From Gammaproteobacteria bacterium (GTDB lineage: Bacteria > Pseudomonadota > Gammaproteobacteria > GRL18): a DNA stretch of 8,988 bases. Made by a program: the position numbers and the translations under genes. Below the pieces are notes generated by a model. The model was not told where the DNA came from. It was given only the letters and a program-made list of their open reading frames with translations, and did not search any database. Within the stretch, counting starts at the first letter, position 1; each line of letters opens with the position of its first letter. Below, one piece after another: positions 1 through 6,478 of this stretch. Location of the stretch: NCBI GenBank assembly GCA_030632625.1, contig DAOVUK010000093.1, forward strand, positions 1-8,988, given 5' to 3'.

Positions 1-45
1 CCTATCTATGAATGGCTGAATTCACCGAGTGAATACAAAAAATAA
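1..45 (+). CDS. C-terminal end of an unidentified protein (partial)
   Basis: Frame 1 is open from the window edge and ends in TAA at 43-45, giving the tail PIYEWLNSPSEYKK. The other two + frames stop sooner, at 9-11 and 17-19. Fourteen codons are too few to assign a family. The call rests on the open frame, a plausible amino-acid composition, and the spacer-like sequence that follows. It could be a chance open frame. Confidence 0.4.
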   Translation, partial: PIYEWLNSPSEYKK

Positions 46-202
46 GCAATAAAGTGAAGAACCTCTTATATACTGCGCAGCACACCAAAAGTAGGCGTCT
101 TTAGGCGTGGATGTGTACCCCAAGGACACTTCCCCTGCGGGGCGCGAAGCAGTGATTGTCCTGGAAGTCTACAATTATACTGAACGCTGAACGCTGAACG
201 CT
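46..202. other. Repeat- and hairpin-rich spacer
   Basis: This spacer holds a direct repeat TAGGCGT (92-98 and 102-108) and a nested inverted repeat: AGGACA at 123-128 pairs with TGTCCT at 157-162, enclosing CCCC (132-135) and GGGG (139-142) around a 3-base loop. No T-run follows on the + strand, so it is not a canonical intrinsic terminator. The frame from 95 to a TGA at 188-190 is open for 31 codons with protein-like composition, but it has no convincing start or ribosome-binding site and follows directly on a TAG. The stretch could be a remnant or a copy of a genome-specific repeat. Confidence 0.5.
181..201. repeat. Three perfect tandem copies of TGAACGC
   Basis: The heptamer TGAACGC occurs three times head to tail at 181-187, 188-194 and 195-201, directly after the stop codon of the - strand gene that ends at 203. 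A related GCTGAA-rich repeat lies on the other side of that gene at 571-643. Confidence 0.85.
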
Positions 203-445
203 TTAAGCGCCAATATCCCCCGGTGCTTCATCAACAGGAAAAGGGCTTTGATTGTCTAACCAGGCTTTCCACTGAGCGTGATGTGTCACATCGATACCTT
301 CAGACGCAGCTTCTGTTTGCAGGTGTTTTTGCAGATCAGATAAAAGTTCGGAATCCATTAATTCAAAATGTAACTGGACATTCGCATGCAGCAGATTATA
401 AATCAGTTTTAATTCTGTCAGCGGATAGTCTGTTATGGTTTTCAT
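203..445 (-). CDS. Small conserved-looking protein of unknown function
   Basis: The product is about 80 aa, soluble and acidic, starting MKTITDYPLTELKLIY. It is leucine-rich and probably helical through residue 50, followed by a Trp-containing segment (QWKAWLDN) and a Pro/Asp-rich tail. No signal peptide, membrane segment or metal motif is seen, and I do not recognise a named family. The frame extends upstream to an ATG at 457 and a TTG at 463. I chose the ATG at 445 because the only purine-rich site (TGAGG, about 458-462) lies about 12 bases upstream of it and would abut or overlap the other two starts. A possible -10 (TAGAAT on the - strand, 498-503) lies upstream. The gene is divergent from the kinase operon and shares its promoter region, so co-regulation is possible but unproven. 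Confidence 0.65.
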   Translation of the reverse strand: MKTITDYPLTELKLIYNLLHANVQLHFELMDSELLSDLQKHLQTEAASEGIDVTHHAQWKAWLDNQSPFPVDEAPGDIGA

Positions 446-469
446 AAGTGATGGCATCCTCAATTAAGA

Positions 470-485
470 TGGCACTATGCTAGCA
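470..485 (+). promoter_or_regulatory. Candidate sigma-54 (-24/-12) promoter for the kinase-regulator operon
   Basis: TGGCAC at 470-475, five bases, then TAGCA at 481-485. This matches the sigma-54 consensus TGGCAC-N5-TTGCA with a perfect -24 box, one mismatch in the -12 box, and the required GG-N10-GC spacing (GG 471-472, GC 483-484). Transcription would begin near 496 and run toward the kinase gene, leaving a leader of about 165 bases. The operon's second gene encodes a sigma-54 activator, which makes the site more credible. A chance match cannot be excluded. Confidence 0.5.
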
Positions 486-496
486 CAAATTTGCTA
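481..496. promoter_or_regulatory. Short inverted repeat overlapping the -12 element
   Basis: TAGCA (481-485) and TGCTA (492-496) form 5-bp arms around six A/T-rich bases. The left arm is the -12 box of the candidate sigma-54 promoter and the right arm reaches its expected start point. A protein bound here would compete with polymerase, so it could be an operator. The short arms make this weak. Confidence 0.25.
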
Positions 497-514
497 CATT
501 CTAAGTGCTTTTGT

Positions 515-528
515 ATACTTCTGAGTAT
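515..528. repeat. Small inverted repeat ATACT-TCTG-AGTAT
   Basis: Five-base arms at 515-519 and 524-528 surround a 4-base loop, in the A/T-rich part of the divergent spacer. It could be a minor operator or a leader hairpin. A TATAAA at 543-548 just downstream is a possible housekeeping -10 box for the kinase operon, but no good -35 box accompanies it. Confidence 0.25.
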
Positions 529-570
529 CTTCTTTTTTAATGTATAAAAATTCATAGCCACAATACACTA

Positions 571-643
571 AAGGCTCTTAGTTTATGCTGAGGGCTCTTG
601 GTTCATGCTAAAAGCTGAAGGCTCCTGGTTCACGCTGAAGGCC
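571..643. repeat. Degenerate 20-bp tandem repeat in the kinase leader
   Basis: Three 20-bp units share the pattern A-R-GGCTC-Y-T-R-GTTYAYGCTR: 571-590 (aaggctcttagtttatgctg), 591-610 (agggctcttggttcatgcta) and 618-637 (aaggctcctggttcacgctg). A 7-base insertion (aaagctg) separates the second and third units, and a partial fourth unit starts at 638. The array ends just before the ribosome-binding site of the kinase gene, so it would lie in the untranslated leader. Confidence 0.8.
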
Positions 644-659
644 CCAGAAGGAAATTTGA

Positions 660-3600
660 TTGTATTCCTCCATACGATTTAAAATCATTTTACTAACGGT
701 TCTTCCTATTGCTTTGATTTATCTGCTGATCTTTGGTTTTGGTATTTACCAGATCCAACTATATTCACGTGCTGATGTTGAAGAAGAAATGAGGCGTTTG
801 ACACAGCACTATGCTGGTATTTTCTCCGGTTTTTTGAATGAATCTGCGCAAATCGCCCGTTCTACTGCTGCAATTATTGAACAAAATCCGAAAATACCTG
901 ATCACCAGCTCTACGCCCAGGTTAAATCCAATTTAAGACATAATCGAATCGTCTATGGCAGTGCTATTGCCTTTGAACGTGACCCGGATTATGACAATGA
1001 GCTTTTTGCTCCTTATGCCTATCGAACGTCTGGTCGAGTGCAAACACTGGATATTGCAGATATCACTGATTATACCACCGGACGCTGGCAATGGTGGGAT
1101 AAAGCAAAGCAGGCTAAACATCCTGTCTGGACTGAACCTTATTTTGATAAAGGCGTCGGGGATATCGTTATGGCAACCTATGCGGTGCCATTCTTTTATA
1201 AAAAAGAGTTTAAAGGTGTTGCTACGATTGATGTGCAGTTAGAAATTCTGGAAGAGGCTGTTAATCAGGGCATTGATGCTGATCTGGATTTGTTAATTGT
1301 GACCAATAAAGGGGATTATGTTTATCATCCCGATCCACAACAGATAATGACCAATTCAATCTATGATGATGCGGAGAAATATCAGAAACCAGAGATAAAA
1401 AATCTGGCGGATAAAATGACTGCCGGGGAAAGGGGTGTTGTCCAGCTCAGTGCCTGGGAAACAAATCAGCGACAGTGGGTGGCATTTTATCCCATACAGA
1501 ATACCGAGTGGAGCATTGCGCTCAGAGTGCCGGAAAAAGTAGTGCTGGCACAGGTTAGAAAGAAGGGTATTCAGATTGCAGGTGTTTTATTATTTTCATT
1601 ATTTTTGATTATTCTTACTGTCTGGCTGGTGATTGGTAAAATCACCCAGCCCTTGGCCCGATTAACTGCCGGGGTAAAATCTGTTGCCGCAGGGAACCTG
1701 GATGCAGCGGTTGAGGTAACAAGTAATGATGAAATCGGTCTGCTGGCACAAAGTTTTACTGATATGGCTGCAAAACTGAGCAAACGTGAGATTGATATTC
1801 GCAAGGCTCGTTCGCAAGGCTTCAGCCGGATTGTTCAGGGATTAAAAGGTCGTTATTTTTATTTTACCCATGATAAAAAGGGACATATTAGCTATGTCAG
1901 CCCGTCGGTTAAAGAAATACTGGGTTATACTCCGGATGAATTCCAAAATTTCTTTAACCAGTATTTTGTTGAAAGTCCGTTGAATGATGAAGCAGCAAAA
2001 ATGATTCAGCTTTCATTTGATGGTGAACAGCAAGAAGCGTTTGAATTAGAAATTATTGCTCGCAATGGTGAGCTGCTGCGTTTTGAAGTCATTGAAGTAC
2101 CGGTGAAAGGGGAAAATGGTGATATTATTGCCCTGGAAGGAATGGCACATGATATTACGGAACGTAAACGAGATGAAGAAAAATTCAGGGTTTTATTTGA
2201 AAGCTCTTCTCAGGCAAATTTATTATGTTCTGAGCAAGGGATCCTGGATTGTAACCATGCCTTTTTGGATCTCTTTGGCTTTCACAACAAGGAAGAGGTG
2301 CTTGGTTCACGCCTTTATTCTCTCACACAGCCAATTCAGCCGGATGGTCAGGCATCTTTTGATAAGCTTAATCAATTAATGCAGCAGGCAATTAAGGTAG
2401 GTTATCAACAACATGAATTGATGTTTGAGAGAGTGGGTGGCGAGCCTTTTCCTGCGGAAATTATTTTAACTGCAGCCACAATGAATGAGCAACCGGTGTT
2501 TATTGCTCTGCTGCAGGATTTAACCGAAAGAAAACTAACCGAGCAGGAAATTATCAATGCTAAAGAGGCCGCAGAAGAAGCCAATAAAGCAAAAAGTGAG
2601 TTCTTATCAAATATGTCTCATGAGTTAAGAACGCCATTAAATGGTGTTTTAGGTTATGCCCAGATTTTGCAAAATGACAAACAAGTGACTCCGGAGCAAA
2701 TGGAAAGTCTGGATGCCATTAAAAGTTGTGGACATCATTTATTGACTCTGATTAATGATGTGCTGGATTTATCGAAGATTGAATCAGGAAAGATGGAGTT
2801 TAATATTACCGCGGTTGACTTGCCTAAGCTCATCAAAGGTGTCTATGATATGGTGCTGCACCGGGTTTCTGCAAAGGGTATTAAACTGGATTTAATTATG
2901 CAAAACGGCTTACCCAGAGGAATAAAAACAGATGCAACCAAGTTGCGTCAGGTTCTGGTTAACTTATTAGGTAATGCGGTTAAATTTACTCATAACGGTA
3001 CCATTACCCTACACGTTATGGAAGATTGCGAAAATATAAAAGGCGATACAGCTAAAGAGCAGAGTTCTATTCGTTTTATAGTTGCTGATACCGGTATTGG
3101 AATTCCAGAAGAAAAACACCAATCGATTTTTGATGCCTTTAAACAGGCCAAAGATGGTATGAATGCTGGTGGTACGGGCTTAGGGCTGGCGATTAGTCAG
3201 AGACTTATCCAGGAAATGGGCGGCACTAAAATAATGCTTGAAAGCCGTTATGGAGAGGGCAGTGCATTTTCATTTTCTCTGCCTCTGGTTGAAGTGAGTG
3301 ATGAAGAACTGCTGGTTCCTCTAAATGGCCGCTATGATTATTCAGCTATTCCAAAATTGCCGGAAGAACTTGAAATCACCGTTTTGATTGTGGATGATCG
3401 AGAGATCAATCGTGATATCTTAAAACGTCTGCTGCAGGCTTCCGGTTTTAAAACCATGGAAGCTGTTAATGGTAAAGAAGCTGTGGATATGGCAACAGAA
3501 TACAATTTTCCACTGATACTGATGGATATTCGTATGCCGGAAATGGATGGTATCAGTGCCGCTAAATTAATCCGTAAAAAATTACTCTCAACTTCATTAA

Positions 3601-4094
3601 CAAAAGAAGCTTCGAAAAAAGGAGCACTGCAAAAAGAAGCACTGCAAAAAGAGCTGAAGGATGTGGTAATTATTGCCGTGACTGCCGGTGTTTTTCCTGA
3701 GCAAAAGGATCAAATCATAGAGACAGGTATGGATGATTTTATTGCTAAACCTTTTAATATAGCAGACGTTTTTAACAAAATTGAACAGCATATGGGGATA
3801 AAGTTTGAGCGGGAAACATCAGCTGCAAAAATAAAACCACTGCCAGTCAATTCAATAGCAGGCAAAAAAATAATCTCCAAAGAAGAGTTTAGGGATTTGC
3901 TTGAGCAAATAAAAATAGCCAGTGAAATGGGTGATATCAGTCAGATAAAGATATTGTATAAAATCATAAGTCAGACTGATTCTATGCAAAGTGATATGCA
4001 TGAGAAACTGGACATTATGATAAAACAATTTGATTTTGACAGCATACGAAAAATCATCAAAAATCTTCTCGGAACAGACAAAGACATTGAATAA
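660..4094 (+). CDS. Hybrid histidine kinase (dCache-like, HAMP, PAS, PAS, HisKA, HATPase, REC)
   Basis: Inner-membrane sensor kinase of 1144 aa. The start is TTG at 660: an in-frame TGA directly precedes it, AGAAGGA lies 7 bases upstream, and the first membrane helix begins at residue 8. Order: TM 8-30; periplasmic dCache-like sensor about 35-295, with the W-x-EPY...tyavPf...GVatiDv pattern; TM 304-326; HAMP 327-379; PAS about 390-505; PAS about 508-625; short coiled linker; HisKA with phospho-acceptor His654 (SHELRTP); HATPase with N-box N768/N772, G1 DTGIG 810-814 and G2 GGTGLGLAI 837-845; REC 906-1045 with acidic D912/D913, phospho-acceptor D956, T1008 and K1030; then a helical tail of about 95 residues without an HPt-type histidine motif. 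All catalytic residues are present. The canonical amino-acid-binding dCache motif is not matched exactly, so the ligand is unknown. The REC domain has an unusual repeated loop insertion near 975-1000. The gene is followed, with an 8-bp overlap, by its probable response regulator. Confidence 0.93.
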   Translation: MYSSIRFKIILLTVLPIALIYLLIFGFGIYQIQLYSRADVEEEMRRLTQHYAGIFSGFLNESAQIARSTAAIIEQNPKIPDHQLYAQVKSNLRHNRIVYGSAIAFERDPDYDNELFAPYAYRTSGRVQTLDIADITDYTTGRWQWWDKAKQAKHPVWTEPYFDKGVGDIVMATYAVPFFYKKEFKGVATIDVQLEILEEAVNQGIDADLDLLIVTNKGDYVYHPDPQQIMTNSIYDDAEKYQKPEIKNLADKMTAGERGVVQLSAWETNQRQWVAFYPIQNTEWSIALRVPEKVVLAQVRKKGIQIAGVLLFSLFLIILTVWLVIGKITQPLARLTAGVKSVAAGNLDAAVEVTSNDEIGLLAQSFTDMAAKLSKREIDIRKARSQGFSRIVQGLKGRYFYFTHDKKGHISYVSPSVKEILGYTPDEFQNFFNQYFVESPLNDEAAKMIQLSFDGEQQEAFELEIIARNGELLRFEVIEVPVKGENGDIIALEGMAHDITERKRDEEKFRVLFESSSQANLLCSEQGILDCNHAFLDLFGFHNKEEVLGSRLYSLTQPIQPDGQASFDKLNQLMQQAIKVGYQQHELMFERVGGEPFPAEIILTAATMNEQPVFIALLQDLTERKLTEQEIINAKEAAEEANKAKSEFLSNMSHELRTPLNGVLGYAQILQNDKQVTPEQMESLDAIKSCGHHLLTLINDVLDLSKIESGKMEFNITAVDLPKLIKGVYDMVLHRVSAKGIKLDLIMQNGLPRGIKTDATKLRQVLVNLLGNAVKFTHNGTITLHVMEDCENIKGDTAKEQSSIRFIVADTGIGIPEEKHQSIFDAFKQAKDGMNAGGTGLGLAISQRLIQEMGGTKIMLESRYGEGSAFSFSLPLVEVSDEELLVPLNGRYDYSAIPKLPEELEITVLIVDDREINRDILKRLLQASGFKTMEAVNGKEAVDMATEYNFPLILMDIRMPEMDGISAAKLIRKKLLSTSLTKEASKKGALQKEALQKELKDVVIIAVTAGVFPEQKDQIIETGMDDFIAKPFNIADVFNKIEQHMGIKFERETSAAKIKPLPVNSIAGKKIISKEEFRDLLEQIKIASEMGDISQIKILYKIISQTDSMQSDMHEKLDIMIKQFDFDSIRKIIKNLLGTDKDIE
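3624..3653 (+). repeat. 15-bp in-frame tandem duplication in the kinase REC domain
   Basis: Units at 3624-3638 and 3639-3653 are identical except for the last base and encode ALQKE-ALQKE (residues 989-998). They sit in a Lys/Glu-rich stretch between the helix after D956 (ending IRKK) and the next strand (VVIIAVTA), where most receiver domains have a connection of only about ten residues. Confidence 0.85.
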
Positions 4095-6045
4095 TAATCA
4101 GGAAACTTTATTGCTGGTGGATGATAATCCCATCAATTTGCAGGTTTTATACCAGACACTGGAAGGTCACGGGTACAAATTACTCTTGGCAAAAAATGGT
4201 GAAGATGCATTAAGCATTGTCAGAAAAGTACATCCGGCATTAATTTTACTGGATATTATGATGCCGGGTATGGATGGTTATGAGGTGTGCCAGAAAATAA
4301 AATCGAGTCCGGAAATTTCTGATGTGGCTATTATTTTTCTCTCTGCACTGGATGATGTTAAAGATAAAGTAAAAGGCTTTAATCTTGGTGCTGTTGATTA
4401 TGTTGCTAAACCCTTTCAATCAGAAGAAGTCATTGTCCGGGTAGAAACACATCTAAAAATCAGGCAGCTGGAAAAAACGCTGGAACAAAAAAATAAACAA
4501 TTAGAAGAAGATAATGCACTTATTCTTGAGTCTATGGGTGAGGGTTTATTGGGAGTGAATAAGCAGGGCTTGATTACCTTTATCAATCCGGCAGGCGCAA
4601 ATATAACGGGTTGGCAGGAAGGTGAAATCATTGACAGAAATTTCCATGATTTGTTTATGCATACCGATAAAAATGGTCAGCGAAATCCAATAGAAAAAGA
4701 CAAAGTATTTAATTCTCTGCGTGATCGTATGGTGAGACACAGCGATAATGATATTTTCTGGAATAAAGACGGGCAGAATTTTCCAGTTGAATATACCGTG
4801 ACTGCCATTGAAGGTAAAACTGATATCAGCAGTGCCTGTGTGGTTTTTAAAAACATATCAGAACGAAAACAACGAGAAAAAGATCTTAATCAGGCATTAA
4901 AAACAGTCGGGGAATTGAAAGAAAAGTTACAGGCTGAAAATTCTAATTTGCGGGCCGAGAGCTCCTACCTAAGAGCTGAAAGCAGCTATTTACAGGAAGA
5001 AATTCGCAGTGAACAAAACTATGGTGAAATTATTGGTAATAGCAGTGCTCTGATAAAAACCATGGAGGAAGCAAAGCAGGTTGCTGCTACGGATACCACG
5101 GTGTTGATTATTGGTGAATCAGGCACAGGTAAAGAGTCTATGGCGCGTGCCATTCATCAGTTTAGTGCCAGAAAGGAACGTCCTTTGATTAAAGTAAATT
5201 GTGCTGCAATTTCAGAATCACTGGTGGAAAGTGAATTATTCGGTCATGTAAAAGGTGCTTTTACCAGTGCCATTAATGATCGTACCGGGCACTTTGAGCT
5301 GGCTGATAAAGGCACGATTTTTCTTGATGAAATTGGTGAAGTATCATTAGATGTTCAGGTCAAATTATTAAGGGTGTTACAGGAGCAGGAAATACAGCGA
5401 GTAGGCAGTGGTGAGTTGATCAATGTTGACGTGCGAATTATTGCTGCAACCAATCGTAACCTGAAGCAAATGGTTGATGAGGGTACTTTTAGAATGGATT
5501 TATTTTACCGCTTAAATGTCTTTCCTTTAACTGTCCCTCCATTAAGAGACAGAAAATCAGATATTCCGTTATTATTAGCCAAATTTCTTGATAATCTGAG
5601 TAAAAAATTAGGTAAATCCTTCAGAGGTATTTCAGAGGTCAGTATGGAATTGCTGATGGATTATCATTGGCCTGGAAATATTCGTGAACTGCAGAATGTT
5701 ATTGAGCGTTCAGCCATTTTATCAAAAACAGAGGTCATTGACGTTGATGATGCTCTGGTGCCTGTTTCTATAAAACAGCTGAATCTGGAAAAAAATGATT
5801 CACTACTGTTGGTTAATGAAAGTGACGAGACACTGCAGACTGATGGCACGGTAAAAACTGCCCGCAGGCTCTCTGCATATAAGACGCTGGCAGAAAATGA
5901 AAAACGCTACATTACTGACTTACTGAATGATCTGAACTGGGTGATCGGAGGGAAAAAAGGTGCCGCTGAAATTCTGGATGTTCCTGCAAGTACCCTGCGA
6001 TCCAGAATGAAAAAACTGGGTATTGAGCGACCTGAATACCCTTGA
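4087..6045 (+). CDS. Sigma-54-dependent response regulator (REC-PAS-coiled coil-AAA+-Fis HTH)
   Basis: Cytoplasmic activator that should use ATP hydrolysis to open sigma-54 promoters when its receiver is phosphorylated by the upstream kinase. Numbering from the TTG at 4087 (652 aa): REC 6-122 with D12/D13, phospho-acceptor D56 and K108; PAS about 143-261; coiled coil about 262-310 with a repeated heptad; AAA+ about 315-545 with Walker A GESGTGKES 343-351, sigma-54 contact loop GAFTSA 390-395 (GAFTGA is usual), Walker B FLDE 412-415 and arginine-finger region FRMDLFYRL 468-476; Fis-type HTH about 621-646. The central domain most resembles FhlA-type activators, but the REC-PAS front end differs from FhlA. 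The start is uncertain: the frame is open to a TTG at 4030, which would give 671 aa and a 65-bp overlap. Neither TTG has a strong ribosome-binding site. I prefer 4087, which overlaps the kinase stop by 8 bp and suits translational coupling. Confidence 0.92.
   Translation: MNNNQETLLLVDDNPINLQVLYQTLEGHGYKLLLAKNGEDALSIVRKVHPALILLDIMMPGMDGYEVCQKIKSSPEISDVAIIFLSALDDVKDKVKGFNLGAVDYVAKPFQSEEVIVRVETHLKIRQLEKTLEQKNKQLEEDNALILESMGEGLLGVNKQGLITFINPAGANITGWQEGEIIDRNFHDLFMHTDKNGQRNPIEKDKVFNSLRDRMVRHSDNDIFWNKDGQNFPVEYTVTAIEGKTDISSACVVFKNISERKQREKDLNQALKTVGELKEKLQAENSNLRAESSYLRAESSYLQEEIRSEQNYGEIIGNSSALIKTMEEAKQVAATDTTVLIIGESGTGKESMARAIHQFSARKERPLIKVNCAAISESLVESELFGHVKGAFTSAINDRTGHFELADKGTIFLDEIGEVSLDVQVKLLRVLQEQEIQRVGSGELINVDVRIIAATNRNLKQMVDEGTFRMDLFYRLNVFPLTVPPLRDRKSDIPLLLAKFLDNLSKKLGKSFRGISEVSMELLMDYHWPGNIRELQNVIERSAILSKTEVIDVDDALVPVSIKQLNLEKNDSLLLVNESDETLQTDGTVKTARRLSAYKTLAENEKRYITDLLNDLNWVIGGKKGAAEILDVPASTLRSRMKKLGIERPEYP
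4948..4989 (+). repeat. Heptad duplication LRAESSY x2 in the regulator coiled coil
   Basis: Codons 4948-4968 and 4969-4989 encode the same seven residues, LRAESSY, followed by LQEEIRS. The two copies use different codons at six of seven positions, so the match is at protein level. It extends the coiled coil joining PAS to the AAA+ domain by one exact heptad. Confidence 0.8.
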
Positions 6046-6065
6046 TTGATTTAGAGCAAGCGTCT

Positions 6066-6242
6066 TTAAAGTATATTTCTCTGATGTGGAGGAGTGCTTA
6101 ATAGAACCAGAATAGCACCAATAATGAATCCTACACTTGCATTGAGCCAATGAAAATCATTATTCCAGACAAGCTGGTCAATTAATGAGCAGGCAATGGC
6201 AAAAAATGTGGCAGTAGTGAGGATGGTTAATATTTTTTTCAT
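6066..6242 (-). CDS. Small hydrophobic membrane protein, 58 aa
   Basis: An ATG at 6242-6240 opens a 58-codon frame ending TAA at 6068-6066. The product begins MKKILTILTTATFFAIAC, a basic start plus hydrophobic stretch that can serve as a signal peptide or first membrane helix. A second hydrophobic segment spans about residues 36-50 (VGFIIGAILVLL) and the tail is short and polar. Cys18 follows AIA, which weakly resembles a lipobox; a two-helix hairpin in the inner membrane is the likelier form. AGAGA lies 6 bases upstream of the ATG, and a perfect TATAAT lies about 70 bases upstream (6309-6314, - strand). The gene converges on the sigma-54 regulator with a gap of only 20 bp. I do not recognise the family. 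Confidence 0.6.
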   Translation of the reverse strand: MKKILTILTTATFFAIACSLIDQLVWNNDFHWLNASVGFIIGAILVLLSTPPHQRNIL

Positions 6243-6308
6243 TTTAATTCTCTTTTTTTCAAGATTGGATACTTCAATATGAATAGATATCTAAATCCAA
6301 TAACCAGC

Positions 6309-6314
6309 ATTATA
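6309..6314 (-). promoter_or_regulatory. -10 box (TATAAT) for the small membrane protein gene
   Basis: The - strand reads a perfect TATAAT, preceded by CTG. It would start transcription near 6302, about 60 bases before the ATG at 6242. No good -35 hexamer is visible 16-18 bases upstream, so the call rests on the -10 box and its placement. Confidence 0.35.
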
Positions 6315-6453
6315 CAGAGTGTCTGCTCTTATAGATGTAGGGGAAATCTGAAATTTATGTAGTCAGTTCTTTAATAAGCTGACTGCGCTACAATCCCCTG
6401 CGTTTTTGTGACAAAATAACAAACCATTAATTAAATCGGGTTTAGTTCTTTTG

Positions 6454-6478
6454 CTACGATATTCGCCTAATATTGTAG
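6454..6478 (+). promoter_or_regulatory. 10-bp-stem inverted repeat upstream of the RDD operon
   Basis: CTACGATATT (6454-6463) and AATATTGTAG (6469-6478) are inverted copies with one mismatch, which becomes a G-U pair in RNA, around the loop CGCCT. It ends 44 bases before the first ATG of the operon. No T-run follows, so it is not a standard terminator. It could be a dyad operator or a leader RNA hairpin. Confidence 0.45.

Noticed and set aside
223..447. 74-codon + strand frame opposite the small - strand gene
   Set aside because: It is antisense to a more protein-like frame and has no ribosome-binding site or domain pattern; it overlaps the start region of the - strand gene.
1083..1143. Amino-acid-binding dCache motif in the kinase sensor
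   Set aside because: R142 and W145/W146 resemble parts of the motif, but the spacing is off by one and the remaining residues are not evident, so no ligand class is assigned.
1050..1144. HPt domain in the C-terminal tail of the kinase (residue numbers 1050-1144)
   Set aside because: The tail is helical, but its only histidine (MHEKL) is not in an HPt-like context; it looks like the common helical tail that follows REC in hybrid kinases.
4030..4086. Upstream TTG start for the sigma-54 regulator, adding 19 residues
   Set aside because: It would overlap the kinase gene by 65 bp, has no ribosome-binding site, and the added residues precede the receiver domain without family resemblance. It remains possible because the preferred TTG at 4087 also has a weak site.
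6046..6068. Terminator between the regulator and the convergent small gene
   Set aside because: Only about 20 bp lie between the two stop codons and I see no GC-rich hairpin with a T-run; the CTTTAAAG palindrome is too weak.
6279..6362. 27-codon + strand frame in the middle spacer
   Set aside because: No ribosome-binding site, no hydrophobic or family pattern, and it overlaps the promoter of the opposite gene.
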